In this document: piece by piece, positions 1 to 9,037 of the stretch
How the letters are laid out: every line of letters starts with the position of its first letter
How positions within the stretch are numbered: the first letter of the stretch is position 1
NCBI GenBank assembly: GCA_002099365.1
Contig: MSED01000008.1
Location: 372,001 to 436,000, forward strand
DNA from: Phialophora verrucosa
Taxonomy: Eukaryota; Ascomycota; Eurotiomycetes; Chaetothyriales; Herpotrichiellaceae
Direction: 5' to 3'
DNA length: 64,000 nucleotides
The notes under the pieces: model-generated
Database searches by the model: none
The model's input: only the letters and a program-made list of their open reading frames with translations
What the model was told of the DNA's origin: nothing
Program-made: the position numbers and the translations under genes

Positions 1-83
1 TCGCCCAGCGTGCAGCACAAAACGGCCGCGATCCTCCAATCCATCTCTGGGATCAAGTACAGTCTATCCCGCCGATTCTTCAG

Positions 84-848
84 TCAAAACAATTTATCGC
101 CCAACGCCTCGAGATAGCCGCGCCTCTCCGTGGAGGGCACGGCATCCTCGGTCTTCTTCTTCTGGTCTTCCTCCTTCTTCTCATGTCCGTGGCTCAGGAT
201 CCTCACGGGCACGTGAAGGAAGTGCTTCTCCTCGTCCCCTTCCTTGGCCGTCGCGGGCTGTTCATGCACCACTTTTGGCACCACAACCCGGAGGATGCCG
301 GCCTCGAGTTTGGCGTGGGTGGCGTCCCGGTCCACGTCGACGGGGAAGTTGTATGCGCGGATCATCTCGCCCACGAGACGCTCGTGGATGGTCAAATGAG
401 GCGCTAGGAGCTTCGGCTTGGCCCCTTCAGCCGCTGCGGCGGGTGCGCCGTTCTGCTGTTGAGTAGGTTCAGCTCCCTCTGCGGCAGGAGCAGCGGCCGC
501 CGGCAGCGCAGGCTCCTCGAGGAGTTCCTCATCCGGGATCTCGGGCCGGGTGGTCTTGCTGGTCAGGAGCAGGGTACGGGAATTGGTCCACCGGAGGCGC
601 AGTTCGGTGTGTTCCTTGACGCCCGGCAGCTCGACTTCGAGGTAAAAGTTCTTGGTCGTCTCGCGCACGTCCGTCTTGGGCTGGTGCGCGTCGAGGTCCT
701 TGTCGTGGAACTTGGAGTACAGGTTGTGCGCCACGTAGGGGATCGTGGAGATGTGGCGCAGGTGGTGGCCCTTTTCGGGGTACGTGTGCGGGATGTGGAT
801 TTTCGGGTACGGCTCGAGGTCCGAGGTGATGTAGAACCAGCCCGCCAT
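84..848 (-). CDS. small heat-shock protein (Hsp20/alpha-crystallin family)
   Basis: Single-exon gene of 254 aa if started at the ATG at 848, where the conserved-looking sequence MAGWFYITSD begins. The frame stays open 42 codons further upstream to 974, but that stretch looks like leader sequence. The alpha-crystallin fold is visible as a first beta half (about residues 58-95, with the EVELPGV motif) and a second half (about 155-200, ending in the typical G-I-L-R-V-V-V-P strand). They are separated by an Ala/Pro/Gln-rich low-complexity insert of roughly 55 residues, an arrangement common in fungal Hsp30-type proteins. The tail is Lys/Glu-rich. Family role: ATP-independent chaperone that holds unfolding proteins in the cytosol. 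The insert length and the lack of an obvious C-terminal I-x-I motif make its oligomeric state uncertain. Confidence 0.85.
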   Translation of the reverse strand: MAGWFYITSDLEPYPKIHIPHTYPEKGHHLRHISTIPYVAHNLYSKFHDKDLDAHQPKTDVRETTKNFYLEVELPGVKEHTELRLRWTNSRTLLLTSKTTRPEIPDEELLEEPALPAAAAPAAEGAEPTQQQNGAPAAAAEGAKPKLLAPHLTIHERLVGEMIRAYNFPVDVDRDATHAKLEAGILRVVVPKVVHEQPATAKEGDEEKHFLHVPVRILSHGHEKKEEDQKKKTEDAVPSTERRGYLEALGDKLF

Positions 849-1807
849 TTTCGAGTTCGATGTCGGTGTGGATGTTGGTGGTTGGGAAAAGATTGTTGGA
901 TTCAGTTTGGAGACGGTAGTAATTTCAGATGGTTGTAAAACTTTGCGGTTATTGTCCTTTTCGCAGACGGGCACTTGAGGCGATCCGCCCAGTACTTGTA
1001 TTTGTGTCGTGAGCGTGGTGGCTTCGACCTACCTGTCCTGGATACCCTGCCGGGGCGCATGCATCATGTGGTTGAGCCCTGGGCTATTCGTTCTCCCATA
1101 ATCGGGAGTTTTTCTCGTCGTCGCGAACCGAAGCGTCGAGAACGCTCGATCTAGGGAAGGTCAGCACTGTGCTAGTCAGGCAGGTGGTCACTGGTTTCCT
1201 GCATGCTCGGCGTCAGGAGATGTTGAATTGCCAGGTTGCACACATAGTGCGCACTAGATGCTGTGATAGCTACCGTTGACACCCATCGCCTCACGTGAAG
1301 ACGGTGCACACAGACAAAAAGTGGGGAGAGGGCTATTCGTCGTGGTGTGATGTTGCCTTTTTTTCCCTCCCCTTGGGCTTGCTTGTTCCGGGGGTGGGTC
1401 CCCGGCACGCCTGGGCCAGAAGGAAGGGGGGGTTGCCGCGGGCCCACATCGTCCAAGCGAGACTTTAACCCCTGAAAAATTCCCGACGATTCGTGACCGT
1501 CGTCTGGGCCCGAGAAGCACCGAGCTGCAGCACAGATCTGCCTCATCATACCACTACAGTCATTCCTCCCAGCCCAGGTTAGCCCAGTTCAGCTCGACTC
1601 AGCCATACCAGTGGAGCCAGAGTGCAAAGATGTACCTCGCAGCGTGGCAGCTATATCTGGGCTACAATTTTGCTCCCTCTGGCCAAAGATCCTACTCTCT
1701 CCCTCTCGTCAGTACAACAATACCAAACCAAACCACAGTTTGAATCAGAGCTAGACAACGGTACAGCGATAGAATCGCCAGACAACCATCAAAACAAATC
1801 ATCAAAA
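849..1807. other. intergenic, divergent promoters
   Basis: Lies between the small heat-shock gene (minus strand) and the IF1 gene (plus strand), so it should hold both promoters. G-rich and C-rich tracts occur near 1370-1440. I saw no convincing heat-shock element or other gene; the short open frames here look random. Confidence 0.5.
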
Positions 1808-2270
1808 ATGTTGCGAACCAAGATGCCCAGAATCTGCGCCACGAGGATCAGGACGCCTCAATTCTGTCAGGCACAAACCTTTGTCACTTCACGGCCATTC
1901 CTAAGTGAAGGGGACACCGGTGCCATACGGCAAGGCGGCACAGCTGCAAGGTATGGAAGGCATTCCAAGGCTCAAGCAAGATGAAGAGATCTCACGCTGA
2001 CGTTAAACACGACAGTGACAGCTTCAATCGCCGCGAACAAGTGTTGGAGAACATGTACGTCAAGCAGCACGAGATGGAGAAGTGAGTATTTCCCTCGAAC
2101 CCGCCCATGGCTTTCGGAGATTTGGACGCAGGCGACTGACGATTGGGCTGTGTAGTATTCGGAAAATGAGAGAAAAGCTGGCAAGCCAGCGCAAGCAACT
2201 AGACGAAGTCGAGAGTCATCTCGATGAGATGGAAAAGGCTGCAACGCAGTCACAACAAACAAAGTTGTAA
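1808..2270 (+). CDS. INH1: mitochondrial F1Fo-ATPase inhibitor (IF1)
   Basis: Three exons, 1808-1950, 2016-2081 and 2156-2270, give 107 aa with phases that match exactly. The N-terminus (about residues 1-30, rich in Arg, Thr and Cys, few acids) is a mitochondrial presequence. The mature part starts near FLSEGDTGAIRQGG, which is the IF1 inhibitory segment. It continues into a long charged coiled coil (about residues 48-100, EVESHLDEMEK), as in the IATP family. IF1 binds the F1 catalytic interface when matrix pH falls and blocks ATP hydrolysis by reversed ATP synthase. Both introns are short (65 and 74 nt) and start with GTATGG and GTGAGT. Length and motif agree with yeast Inh1 relatives, so I am confident. 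Confidence 0.92.
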
Positions 2271-3120
2271 TGGACATGTTTGCAAAGGAGTTGAATACGG
2301 GACAGTTTCAGTTAGAATCTAATTAGCGAGCTCGAGAGTTGCCGGTGCACTCCCTGTGGAGCTGGAGTTTGGATATAGCATCCCGTGTGTTGATGATAAT
2401 ACCACACATGTGGAGGGTTTGTGAATAGCATTGGAGCTGCCACACAATGCCTGGCTAGCTACTTCCCCAGACACTGAGCTTCTTTTTCGGCTTGCGCGGT
2501 GATGGACCAATGCTTGGAGGTCACAAAGCAAGTGTCCAACCGATCTTTGCAACAAAAGCCAGCACAAGGCTTTCCCAGCCCGAGGACGGCCAAGAAACGA
2601 CTCCGCAAGCTGGGATAGACCTCAACGCAGCTGCAAGCATCACACCATGGTCGAAAGGGCGGGGCCGTGGTTGAGTCAAAAGAGCACGCGTGGCCGCCCG
2701 AAATCATCCTTGTGGTTAGCTTCTCATGTGACTGGGGTCGAGAGCTATCGTTTGATCCAAATCTGTCGTGTCGAACAACCGTACCGAGCTATTTTCGTTA
2801 TGATCAGATCGAAGGGCATGGTGCGTGATCCCGCCTCATTCGTTGTCTGGAACCATGTTTCGACCGGGCAAGTATTACATAACCCGTTGTTCCGAAAACG
2901 ACTCACTGCTGTGGTCCGTCACGCCACAACCTGTCGATGGACCGCATGATGGCGTGTTTGCAACCTGTGGAGAAAGCAATCGATAATGTAAGACTCGGCG
3001 CCATGTGTTCATAAGGATCGTTGTTGCAGGAAACGTCGAAATCCACCGCAAACAAATCAAACCAAACAATACCACAATTGGATATCAAGAACTCCAGAAT
3101 CGAGCACAGAACGACATACC
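2271..3120. other. intergenic, no gene seen
   Basis: Downstream of IF1 and upstream of the 233-aa gene at 3121. Both strands have only short frames with no recognisable motif. The last 100 bases are A/C-rich and look like a normal fungal 5' leader. Confidence 0.5.
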
Positions 3121-3822
3121 ATGGCAACCAAAGCGAACGGCTCAGAGACTCCTGACGAAAACCTTTATCATGTCCTCCTCAGCACCTCCCACATCCATAA
3201 AGACCCCAACGGCGCGATAGAGAAGCTGCGAGTTTGCACGACCTTCACAGACCTCAAGGCCGCCAAGGCCGAGGCCCACAAGACACTCTTTGAAGCCGGC
3301 TATGAGCGAGAATGGTTCACAGAGTACGATACAAACCAAGCCGAGTTCGCTGCCCACAACGTCAAACGAAGAACAGGCCTCGCTGTCTTTGCGAGGGCGC
3401 AAGACGGGACCGTCTTCCGCAGCTACGTGGCCACGGCACCGAATCTGCAGGGTTTTGAAAGTAATCCCGAGGACCACAAGATAGATTTCCCTCTATACCA
3501 CGTTGTCGAGACAATTGTCCTGTACGATGAGGACGACAGTGGCGAAGCCAGGGAAACAAACGTGGAAGGCTCCTTCCGAACTTACGAAGAGGCCAGGAAA
3601 TTCGCAAGCCAAGTTCTTCTGGCGCCAGAAAGCGGCGTGACAAAAGACTCGTTCGCGCAGTACGATGAGGCCGAACCGACAGAGAAGGACTGTGGATATG
3701 GCGAAAATGTCGTCGTGCATGCTGTAGGTGGAAATGGAGAGAACTTGCTGGTCAGCGTCCTGAAGGGCCAGGAGCTTGAATCTGTGCGGCTGGCGGAGGC
3801 GGCGATCAGAATCCGTTCATGA
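3121..3822 (+). CDS. uncharacterised 233-aa fungal protein
   Basis: Intronless frame from an ATG in good fungal start context (ACCATGGC) to a TGA at 3822. The protein is acidic and soluble, without signal peptide or membrane segment. It has two related-looking halves. Each has a Phe/Thr-rich segment (about residues 38-60 TTFTDLKAAKAEA and about 150-170 FRTYEEARKFASQVL) followed by a predicted beta region, suggesting an internal duplication of an alpha/beta unit. I do not recognise the family and assign no function. Base composition and reading-frame integrity support a real gene. Neighbours (IF1 and a RING protein, all on the plus strand) say nothing about its role. Confidence 0.7.
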   Translation: MATKANGSETPDENLYHVLLSTSHIHKDPNGAIEKLRVCTTFTDLKAAKAEAHKTLFEAGYEREWFTEYDTNQAEFAAHNVKRRTGLAVFARAQDGTVFRSYVATAPNLQGFESNPEDHKIDFPLYHVVETIVLYDEDDSGEARETNVEGSFRTYEEARKFASQVLLAPESGVTKDSFAQYDEAEPTEKDCGYGENVVVHAVGGNGENLLVSVLKGQELESVRLAEAAIRIRS

Positions 3823-4419
3823 ACACTACTGGGAGGGCTTGTATGCTACACATAGGGCGGCGGAAGCTCGGCCGATAACACTGTTCACATATCTTGAAAG
3901 GTCAATGAGAATGAAAATGTTCGAGAACAAAAGTCTCTTGAGGTCAACACCTAGAAATGTCGTCACAGGCAACCTCTAGGCCCCAGCGCCCAGGAGCCGA
4001 GGTGCCTCCGCCGCCAATGGCCCCCTCCCAGCATCGGAAGATCCCGCGCTGCCCTCTACGAGTACCCGGTAGTTCCGTGACTTGGCGCGTCTGACTATCA
4101 CACCACCATATGACCAGCTTCAACGCAGAAAGGCGCAGTACTGGGTAGAATTGAATAGTCCCTGCTGAGTGATCAGGGGTGCTTGGCTCGTATCACGCGC
4201 CCCTCCATCGCGACATCCTTGTGTGACTCGGCGGGCTTCACCTGCTCTCTCGGACATTTGACAACACTGAACATTTTCTCGGCCATCATGCTTCTTCTTT
4301 CCAACACGCGGGCGGCGTTGCGCGATTCTCGAGCGTGTTGCCAAATATCTATCTGCGAAACCTTCACCACCGGGACAAGTTCCGACCACCAACACCCAAT
4401 GAACTGAACTTTCTAGACA
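3823..4419. other. intergenic, no gene seen
   Basis: Between two plus-strand genes; should contain the 3' end of the 233-aa gene and the promoter of the RING-H2 gene. No motif-bearing frame on either strand. Confidence 0.45.
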
Positions 4420-5301
4420 ATGTACATTCCCAAGCAGCAGTCGCTTACCGGGGCGCAGAGCGCGCCCCAAACTCCGGAAGTAATTCTGGACTGCAACAAC
4501 TCAGTCGCAGCATACCCTGGCCTGCCTCCCGAGTTCCAGCCTCCTTACAGAACGAACCCCGACGTGCACACCATCGCCGTATTTATACAGGTTACGTGGG
4601 TGCTCTGGTTTCTGTTTATACTTTTGATGATCTGGTAGGTCTGAACAAACAGCGAGGGATCGTGTTCTCGAGCCTAACTGTGAAACTGAAGCCGTGGCCT
4701 CTACACTAAATGCGGTAACGGAGACGACATTTCCGATTCAGAATCCGATGTTTCGGAATCAGCCTGGCGGGGAGAAGATTCCACCTTGCCGGCTCCCGTG
4801 GTTGCCTCGAAGCACCGAAAGAGGCTGAAGAAGCTAGAGCAAGTTGCGCCCTCCCAATCGCTACAACACTGGAGGGCCAAGAAGTCGGTGGAACATATCC
4901 AGACATTTGCCACTGTCTCCTTGACTCTAAGTTGTGCGATCTGCCTAGACTCTCTTGAAGAGAACGACCAGATCCGCGAGTTACGATGTGGCCATGTTTA
5001 CCACGCCAAATGCCTCAGTCTCTGGGTCGAAAGAGGACACCATGATTGCCCGCTCTGCAAATATGACATGTTGGGCTTGAAGAAAACTATGTCGAAGGCC
5101 CAACTCTCCGTGAGTCGGAGCGCGACTCGGACGAACTTGAACACTGTTGCCGTTCAGGACCGTGGAGAGGCGGCGGAGGACGCTGTGGTGCGTTTCATTA
5201 CCACGAAGATACGGGTTTCTCAGAGAGACTGACATCCGCAGATACACATTGACGACGATACAGACGATGATGACATGACTGATGACACTGACGACGATTG
5301 A
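4420..5301 (+). CDS. single-pass membrane RING-H2 finger protein (putative E3 ubiquitin ligase)
   Basis: Three exons, 4420-4634, 4692-5187 and 5242-5301, encode 256 aa with matching phases. A transmembrane segment lies at about residues 51-71 (hydrophobic VFIQVTWVLWFLFILLMI). A Ser/Asp/Glu-rich linker follows, then a complete C3H2C3 RING finger near residues 150-195, in which CAIC, the C-G-H-V-Y-H core and CPLC are all readable. The RING binds two zinc ions and recruits an E2, so the protein is probably a membrane-anchored ubiquitin ligase of secretory or vacuolar membranes. Exon 3 adds only 19 residues, almost all Asp, giving a strongly acidic tail. If the last intron is retained, translation instead ends at 5232 with a basic tail. 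Substrate unknown. Confidence 0.8.
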
Positions 5302-5853
5302 ACGAAATAAAAAGGTCGAGTCCGACTTGTTCTACGTTTATCATGCAGACCGGGTATCATCCCCGCTCACCACCACCTGGAGACTTAAAGACACGTTAAT
5401 GGTGGTGGGAACATACCACGAGCGAGAGCGAACGAGCTGTAGCGGCTCCCATGGCCATTAGCTCTATCCATCACCAGAAGCTGTTTCATGTCCTCACCTA
5501 CATCGAGTGGCTGGATGAGATCTGTGGTGACCATTAGATCCGATGGCCGTGGGTATGCGCGGCCAGATGCTTACCCCAGGGTATTGCCATCTGCTCCTCC
5601 TTCTGGGACCATTTGCGCGACCAGGGAACAGGGGCGTCGATGGATACATGATTGAAAGAGACCGCACCGAAAGAATCTGCACCAAAATCATTTGCAAAGG
5701 CTGGATTACACCCACGCCGTGAACGGCGCGGTTGGAACCAGCCATTGCCGGGGGACCAAATTTCCTGATCTGACGGGCTCATCTCACGATTTGAGAGCCC
5801 ACGATATGACTCGAGCTCGGTCAATGGACGCATACCGGGCAGTCCCCAGACGT
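5302..5853. other. intergenic between convergent genes
   Basis: 3' regions of the RING protein (plus) and the pentulose kinase (minus). An AATAAA-like A-rich stretch follows the RING stop codon near 5305-5315. No gene seen. Confidence 0.45.
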
Positions 5854-7986
5854 TCAAGGAGCCCCGACAGCTTCATCAACCATCTTCCTGAACTCCCTCT
5901 GCCTCTCACACAACTCTAAGAAAACCTTGTATTTGACGCCCAACAACTTCTTCACCTTCTCATCCTCAACCGGCCGAACAATCTTCCCCGGTTTACTCAT
6001 CCGATCCATAATGGACCACAAATCCTCCGTCTTCCCCGTGGCCGGATCCGCACTTGCGGCCTTGGCTCCTAACATGGCGGCTCCATGACACACCGCCGCG
6101 TGCACATATCGAGGAATCAACACCGGCATATCACAAGCTGTAGCCACCAAACTCATCAAAATCTCATTCTGACACTGTGACCCGGACATGAATATCGAGT
6201 TTATCTTGTGCCCCGCCGAATTCATCGTGGAGATGATTTGCCAGGTTTGCAGGGCGATAAACTCCATTGTAGCGTAGTAATACAGCGCAAGGCCGTCGAG
6301 AGATTTATCGCTTGATAGACCCACGACGGAGCCTGACATCGTGGGGTCAGCGATTGGCGAGCGGTTTCCGAAGAGGTCGCCGTAGAAAAAGAAATGCCGT
6401 GCTAAGTGGCTTATGCTCGGGGCGTCGGATTTCTCCTTCATGTCCTCCAGATGTTGATTGAGGAAGTCGTAGACGTTGCTGTTGGTGGATTCTGCGCGGG
6501 ATAGGGCTTGGTTGTACGCCGGGTGTGTTTCTAGCACATGCTTCAACAATTCCCCCGTGGCGGATTGTCCCCCCTCGGCCATCCAATAGTTTGGAATCAC
6601 GGCATCGCGGTAGGGACCCCAGACCCCGTTAACAAAGACAGGATCTTTGGACATGACCAAGTGGCAGGTAGATGTTCCCGCCACGGCAGCGAGTCGGGTA
6701 AAAGCCTGGGACTGATCATTCGCAGGCGCGTCCTGGTTGAGGTTATCTGCCGAGAGCTGGACTTTCGCGCCAACAGTGCCGATCCAGCCTGCGTAAGCGT
6801 CGATGACGCCAGAGCCAACGGCAATACCAGGAGGAAGGCCCAGATCAGCTGCGGCCTTTGGACACAAATGGCCGGCCAGTTCACCGGCGGAGAGGTAATC
6901 TCCGTTCTGTAGCAAGATAAATGTCTGTCAGTCGAGTCGAGGGACGATTGGCGGAGTCAGGGAAAGGCAAAAGATCTCTAAAGTCAGAATAAGAAACGGG
7001 ACAAGCAGGCCGGCGGGGAGGGGAAAATGCGAAGGAAAAAGGCTCACCACCCCATTGACACCACCCATCCTCTTGAAGTCATCCTTCGCCAGATCCTCCA
7101 GGCCAATATCCTTCAGGAAATCCTCCTGCCATCCCTTCACGGACCCGTCCACTCCGACAGGCACATACCCCTGCTTGCAGACGACGGAGCAGAAACTCCG
7201 CTTCTCGTTCCCCGTGGCGATGTGCTCCAACGCATCCGTCAAGTCGTAGAACTTGCACCGATCGAACAGCTCCTTGGGCATGTTATTCTTCAGCCACAGC
7301 ACCTTTGGGATTTCCATCTCGATGCTCATCGTCCCGCCGACGTATCTCAACAGGTTATGCTTTGTGGCGTTGATCTTCTTCGTCTCCTCGACGGGCCTGT
7401 GATCGAGCCACAGCACGACGTTGTGGTCGTTTTGCTTGGTATCGAAATGCGGCGCCGTCACCGACACGGGCTCGTCCGTATCGTGCGTGAAGACGGCGAG
7501 CGAGCACGTCGCGTCGAAGCCGATGCCGCGGATCGAGCCGGCGTCGATGTTGCCCTGCGTCATGGCCCGGTGCACCGACAGGCAGATGCACCGCCAGATG
7601 TCTGTCGTCGATTGTTCCTTCGGACGCGTGTCAGTTAAAAAGACTGTTACCGTACCGTACCAATGCGCAGGGTACGAGTGAGCGGTTGAGGTGCGGGTTG
7701 AAGTGTCCTTTTGACTACTCCCTCAACTCGACTCAATCCGACTTACATAGTATCCCGTCTGCGGCTGCCACAGGCCAATATTCTCGGAAGACAGGCCGAC
7801 GATATCGCCGGCCTCGTTGATGATACATGCTCTCGCGCTCCCCGTGCCCACGTCAATCCCGATATAATGATTCTGCTGGACGTGGACCTCGTTCCGGGAA
7901 TCGACTGAGCCCTTGCGCACCGGCGTGCTCACCCCGCTGTTGGGACCGGGGCGGAAGGGGATCGGTCCCGGAGCTGGTCCAGACAT
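5854..7986 (-). CDS. FGGY-family pentulose (D-ribulose-type) kinase
   Basis: Three exons on the minus strand (7986-7747, 7617-7048, 6906-5854), all phase 0, encode 620 aa. The first FGGY half starts with the sugar-kinase phosphate-1 motif IGIDVGTGSAR (about residues 41-51). It carries the W-x-D-H-R signature (LWLDHRP, about residue 145) and the YEQSTTDIW motif at the first exon junction. The second half has the ATP-binding actin-like fold, with GSGVIDAYAGW, AGTSTCH and FMSGSQCQNE in the expected order. These motifs and the length fit the FGGY/YDR109C subgroup, which phosphorylates D-ribulose or related ketopentoses (possibly as metabolite repair) in the cytosol. Exact substrate cannot be told from sequence. 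The 5' leader (8010-8110) is strongly pyrimidine-rich on the coding strand, like many fungal promoters. Confidence 0.88.
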
Positions 7987-9037
7987 TGTTTTTCAAGACT
8001 GTCACTCGATTTATCCCAAGACGGGACAGGTAACGAGAAGTAAGAGTGTTGGAAAGAGGGGGAGGGGAAAGAGGGAAAAAGCAGAGGAAGAATAAGATCC
8101 GAAAGCAAATTCAAAAATCACACTGAAGATGGGAAAGTAAGTAATTTGATCGCTGGCTGAGGACTCAGCAAACGGTGGATGAGGGGATCGCGATACCTTT
8201 TTTTCACCTAACAACCCCTCGCGAGGCACGCAGTACGTAGTATGTCATCTGTAGATCTTGGAATTGTTGAAGCGCAGGGGTCCCTGAGCTAGATGCTAGG
8301 CCTGGCCCTAGAGTGGCGGCGGCATCAGGACTGTGTATAGCCTATTGGAGTCTCAGCGGGGGTTGTGGATAGGAGGATGGAACTGGTGGGAGAGAAGAAA
8401 GTCGAGGGGTGGAGAAGATTTACTTCCTCGTTACTCCGTCCATCTGGATTTCCCAGCAAGCGAGGGGCCATGCCAGAACAGCCCCTCTGGACTTACAGTA
8501 CTTAGTGCTCGCTTACTCGCCGCCGGCTATGATCGATGTCTCACGAGGCTGCAGGATCGGAACTGAGGTGAATTTTTGTTGATTTCTCTCTCAGCAACAT
8601 TCGGCATGAGTCGCAGCTATCGTGCAATCACTGTCTCTCCTAAGGCAACCCTTTGCCTGGTCGGCCACCTTCACCGGCCCCTGGTGGCACATTCGACTAA
8701 TATATACAGAAACGATATCAGGACTGCCTGAATCGCAGAAACCACAGATCCTTCCAGCATGTGCCCCCAAGCAGATAGCCAGCCCAAAGTATGGATCAGA
8801 ACGCCAACACAAACCAGACTGCGAACCCGTGAATTTTTGTACCATATTGCTCCATTGCCCGCAATTCATTCCCCCATCTCCTTTGGTATAAGCTGGTGTT
8901 GGTTCGTCATCACGCGTGTCCAAGCCTTGCGAAAGGTCCAAGTATCTTCTATCGTTTTCGTGACAAAGGAATGGGATGTTGAATCAAACGCCGAATCGAC
9001 AGGGTATCAGACAATTATTGCACACGTCCTCCCGCGC
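7987..9037. other. intergenic; kinase promoter and SET3 3' region
   Basis: Contains the CT-rich leader of the minus-strand kinase (about 8010-8110). The remainder shows no recognisable gene. Short frames near 8330-8890 lack motifs. Confidence 0.45.

Noticed and set aside
459..938. 159-codon plus-strand frame
   Set aside because: Antisense shadow of the small heat-shock gene, Arg/Val-rich as expected from reverse reading of a biased gene.
7027..7638. 203-codon plus-strand frame
   Set aside because: Antisense to exon 2 of the pentulose kinase; no motif of its own.
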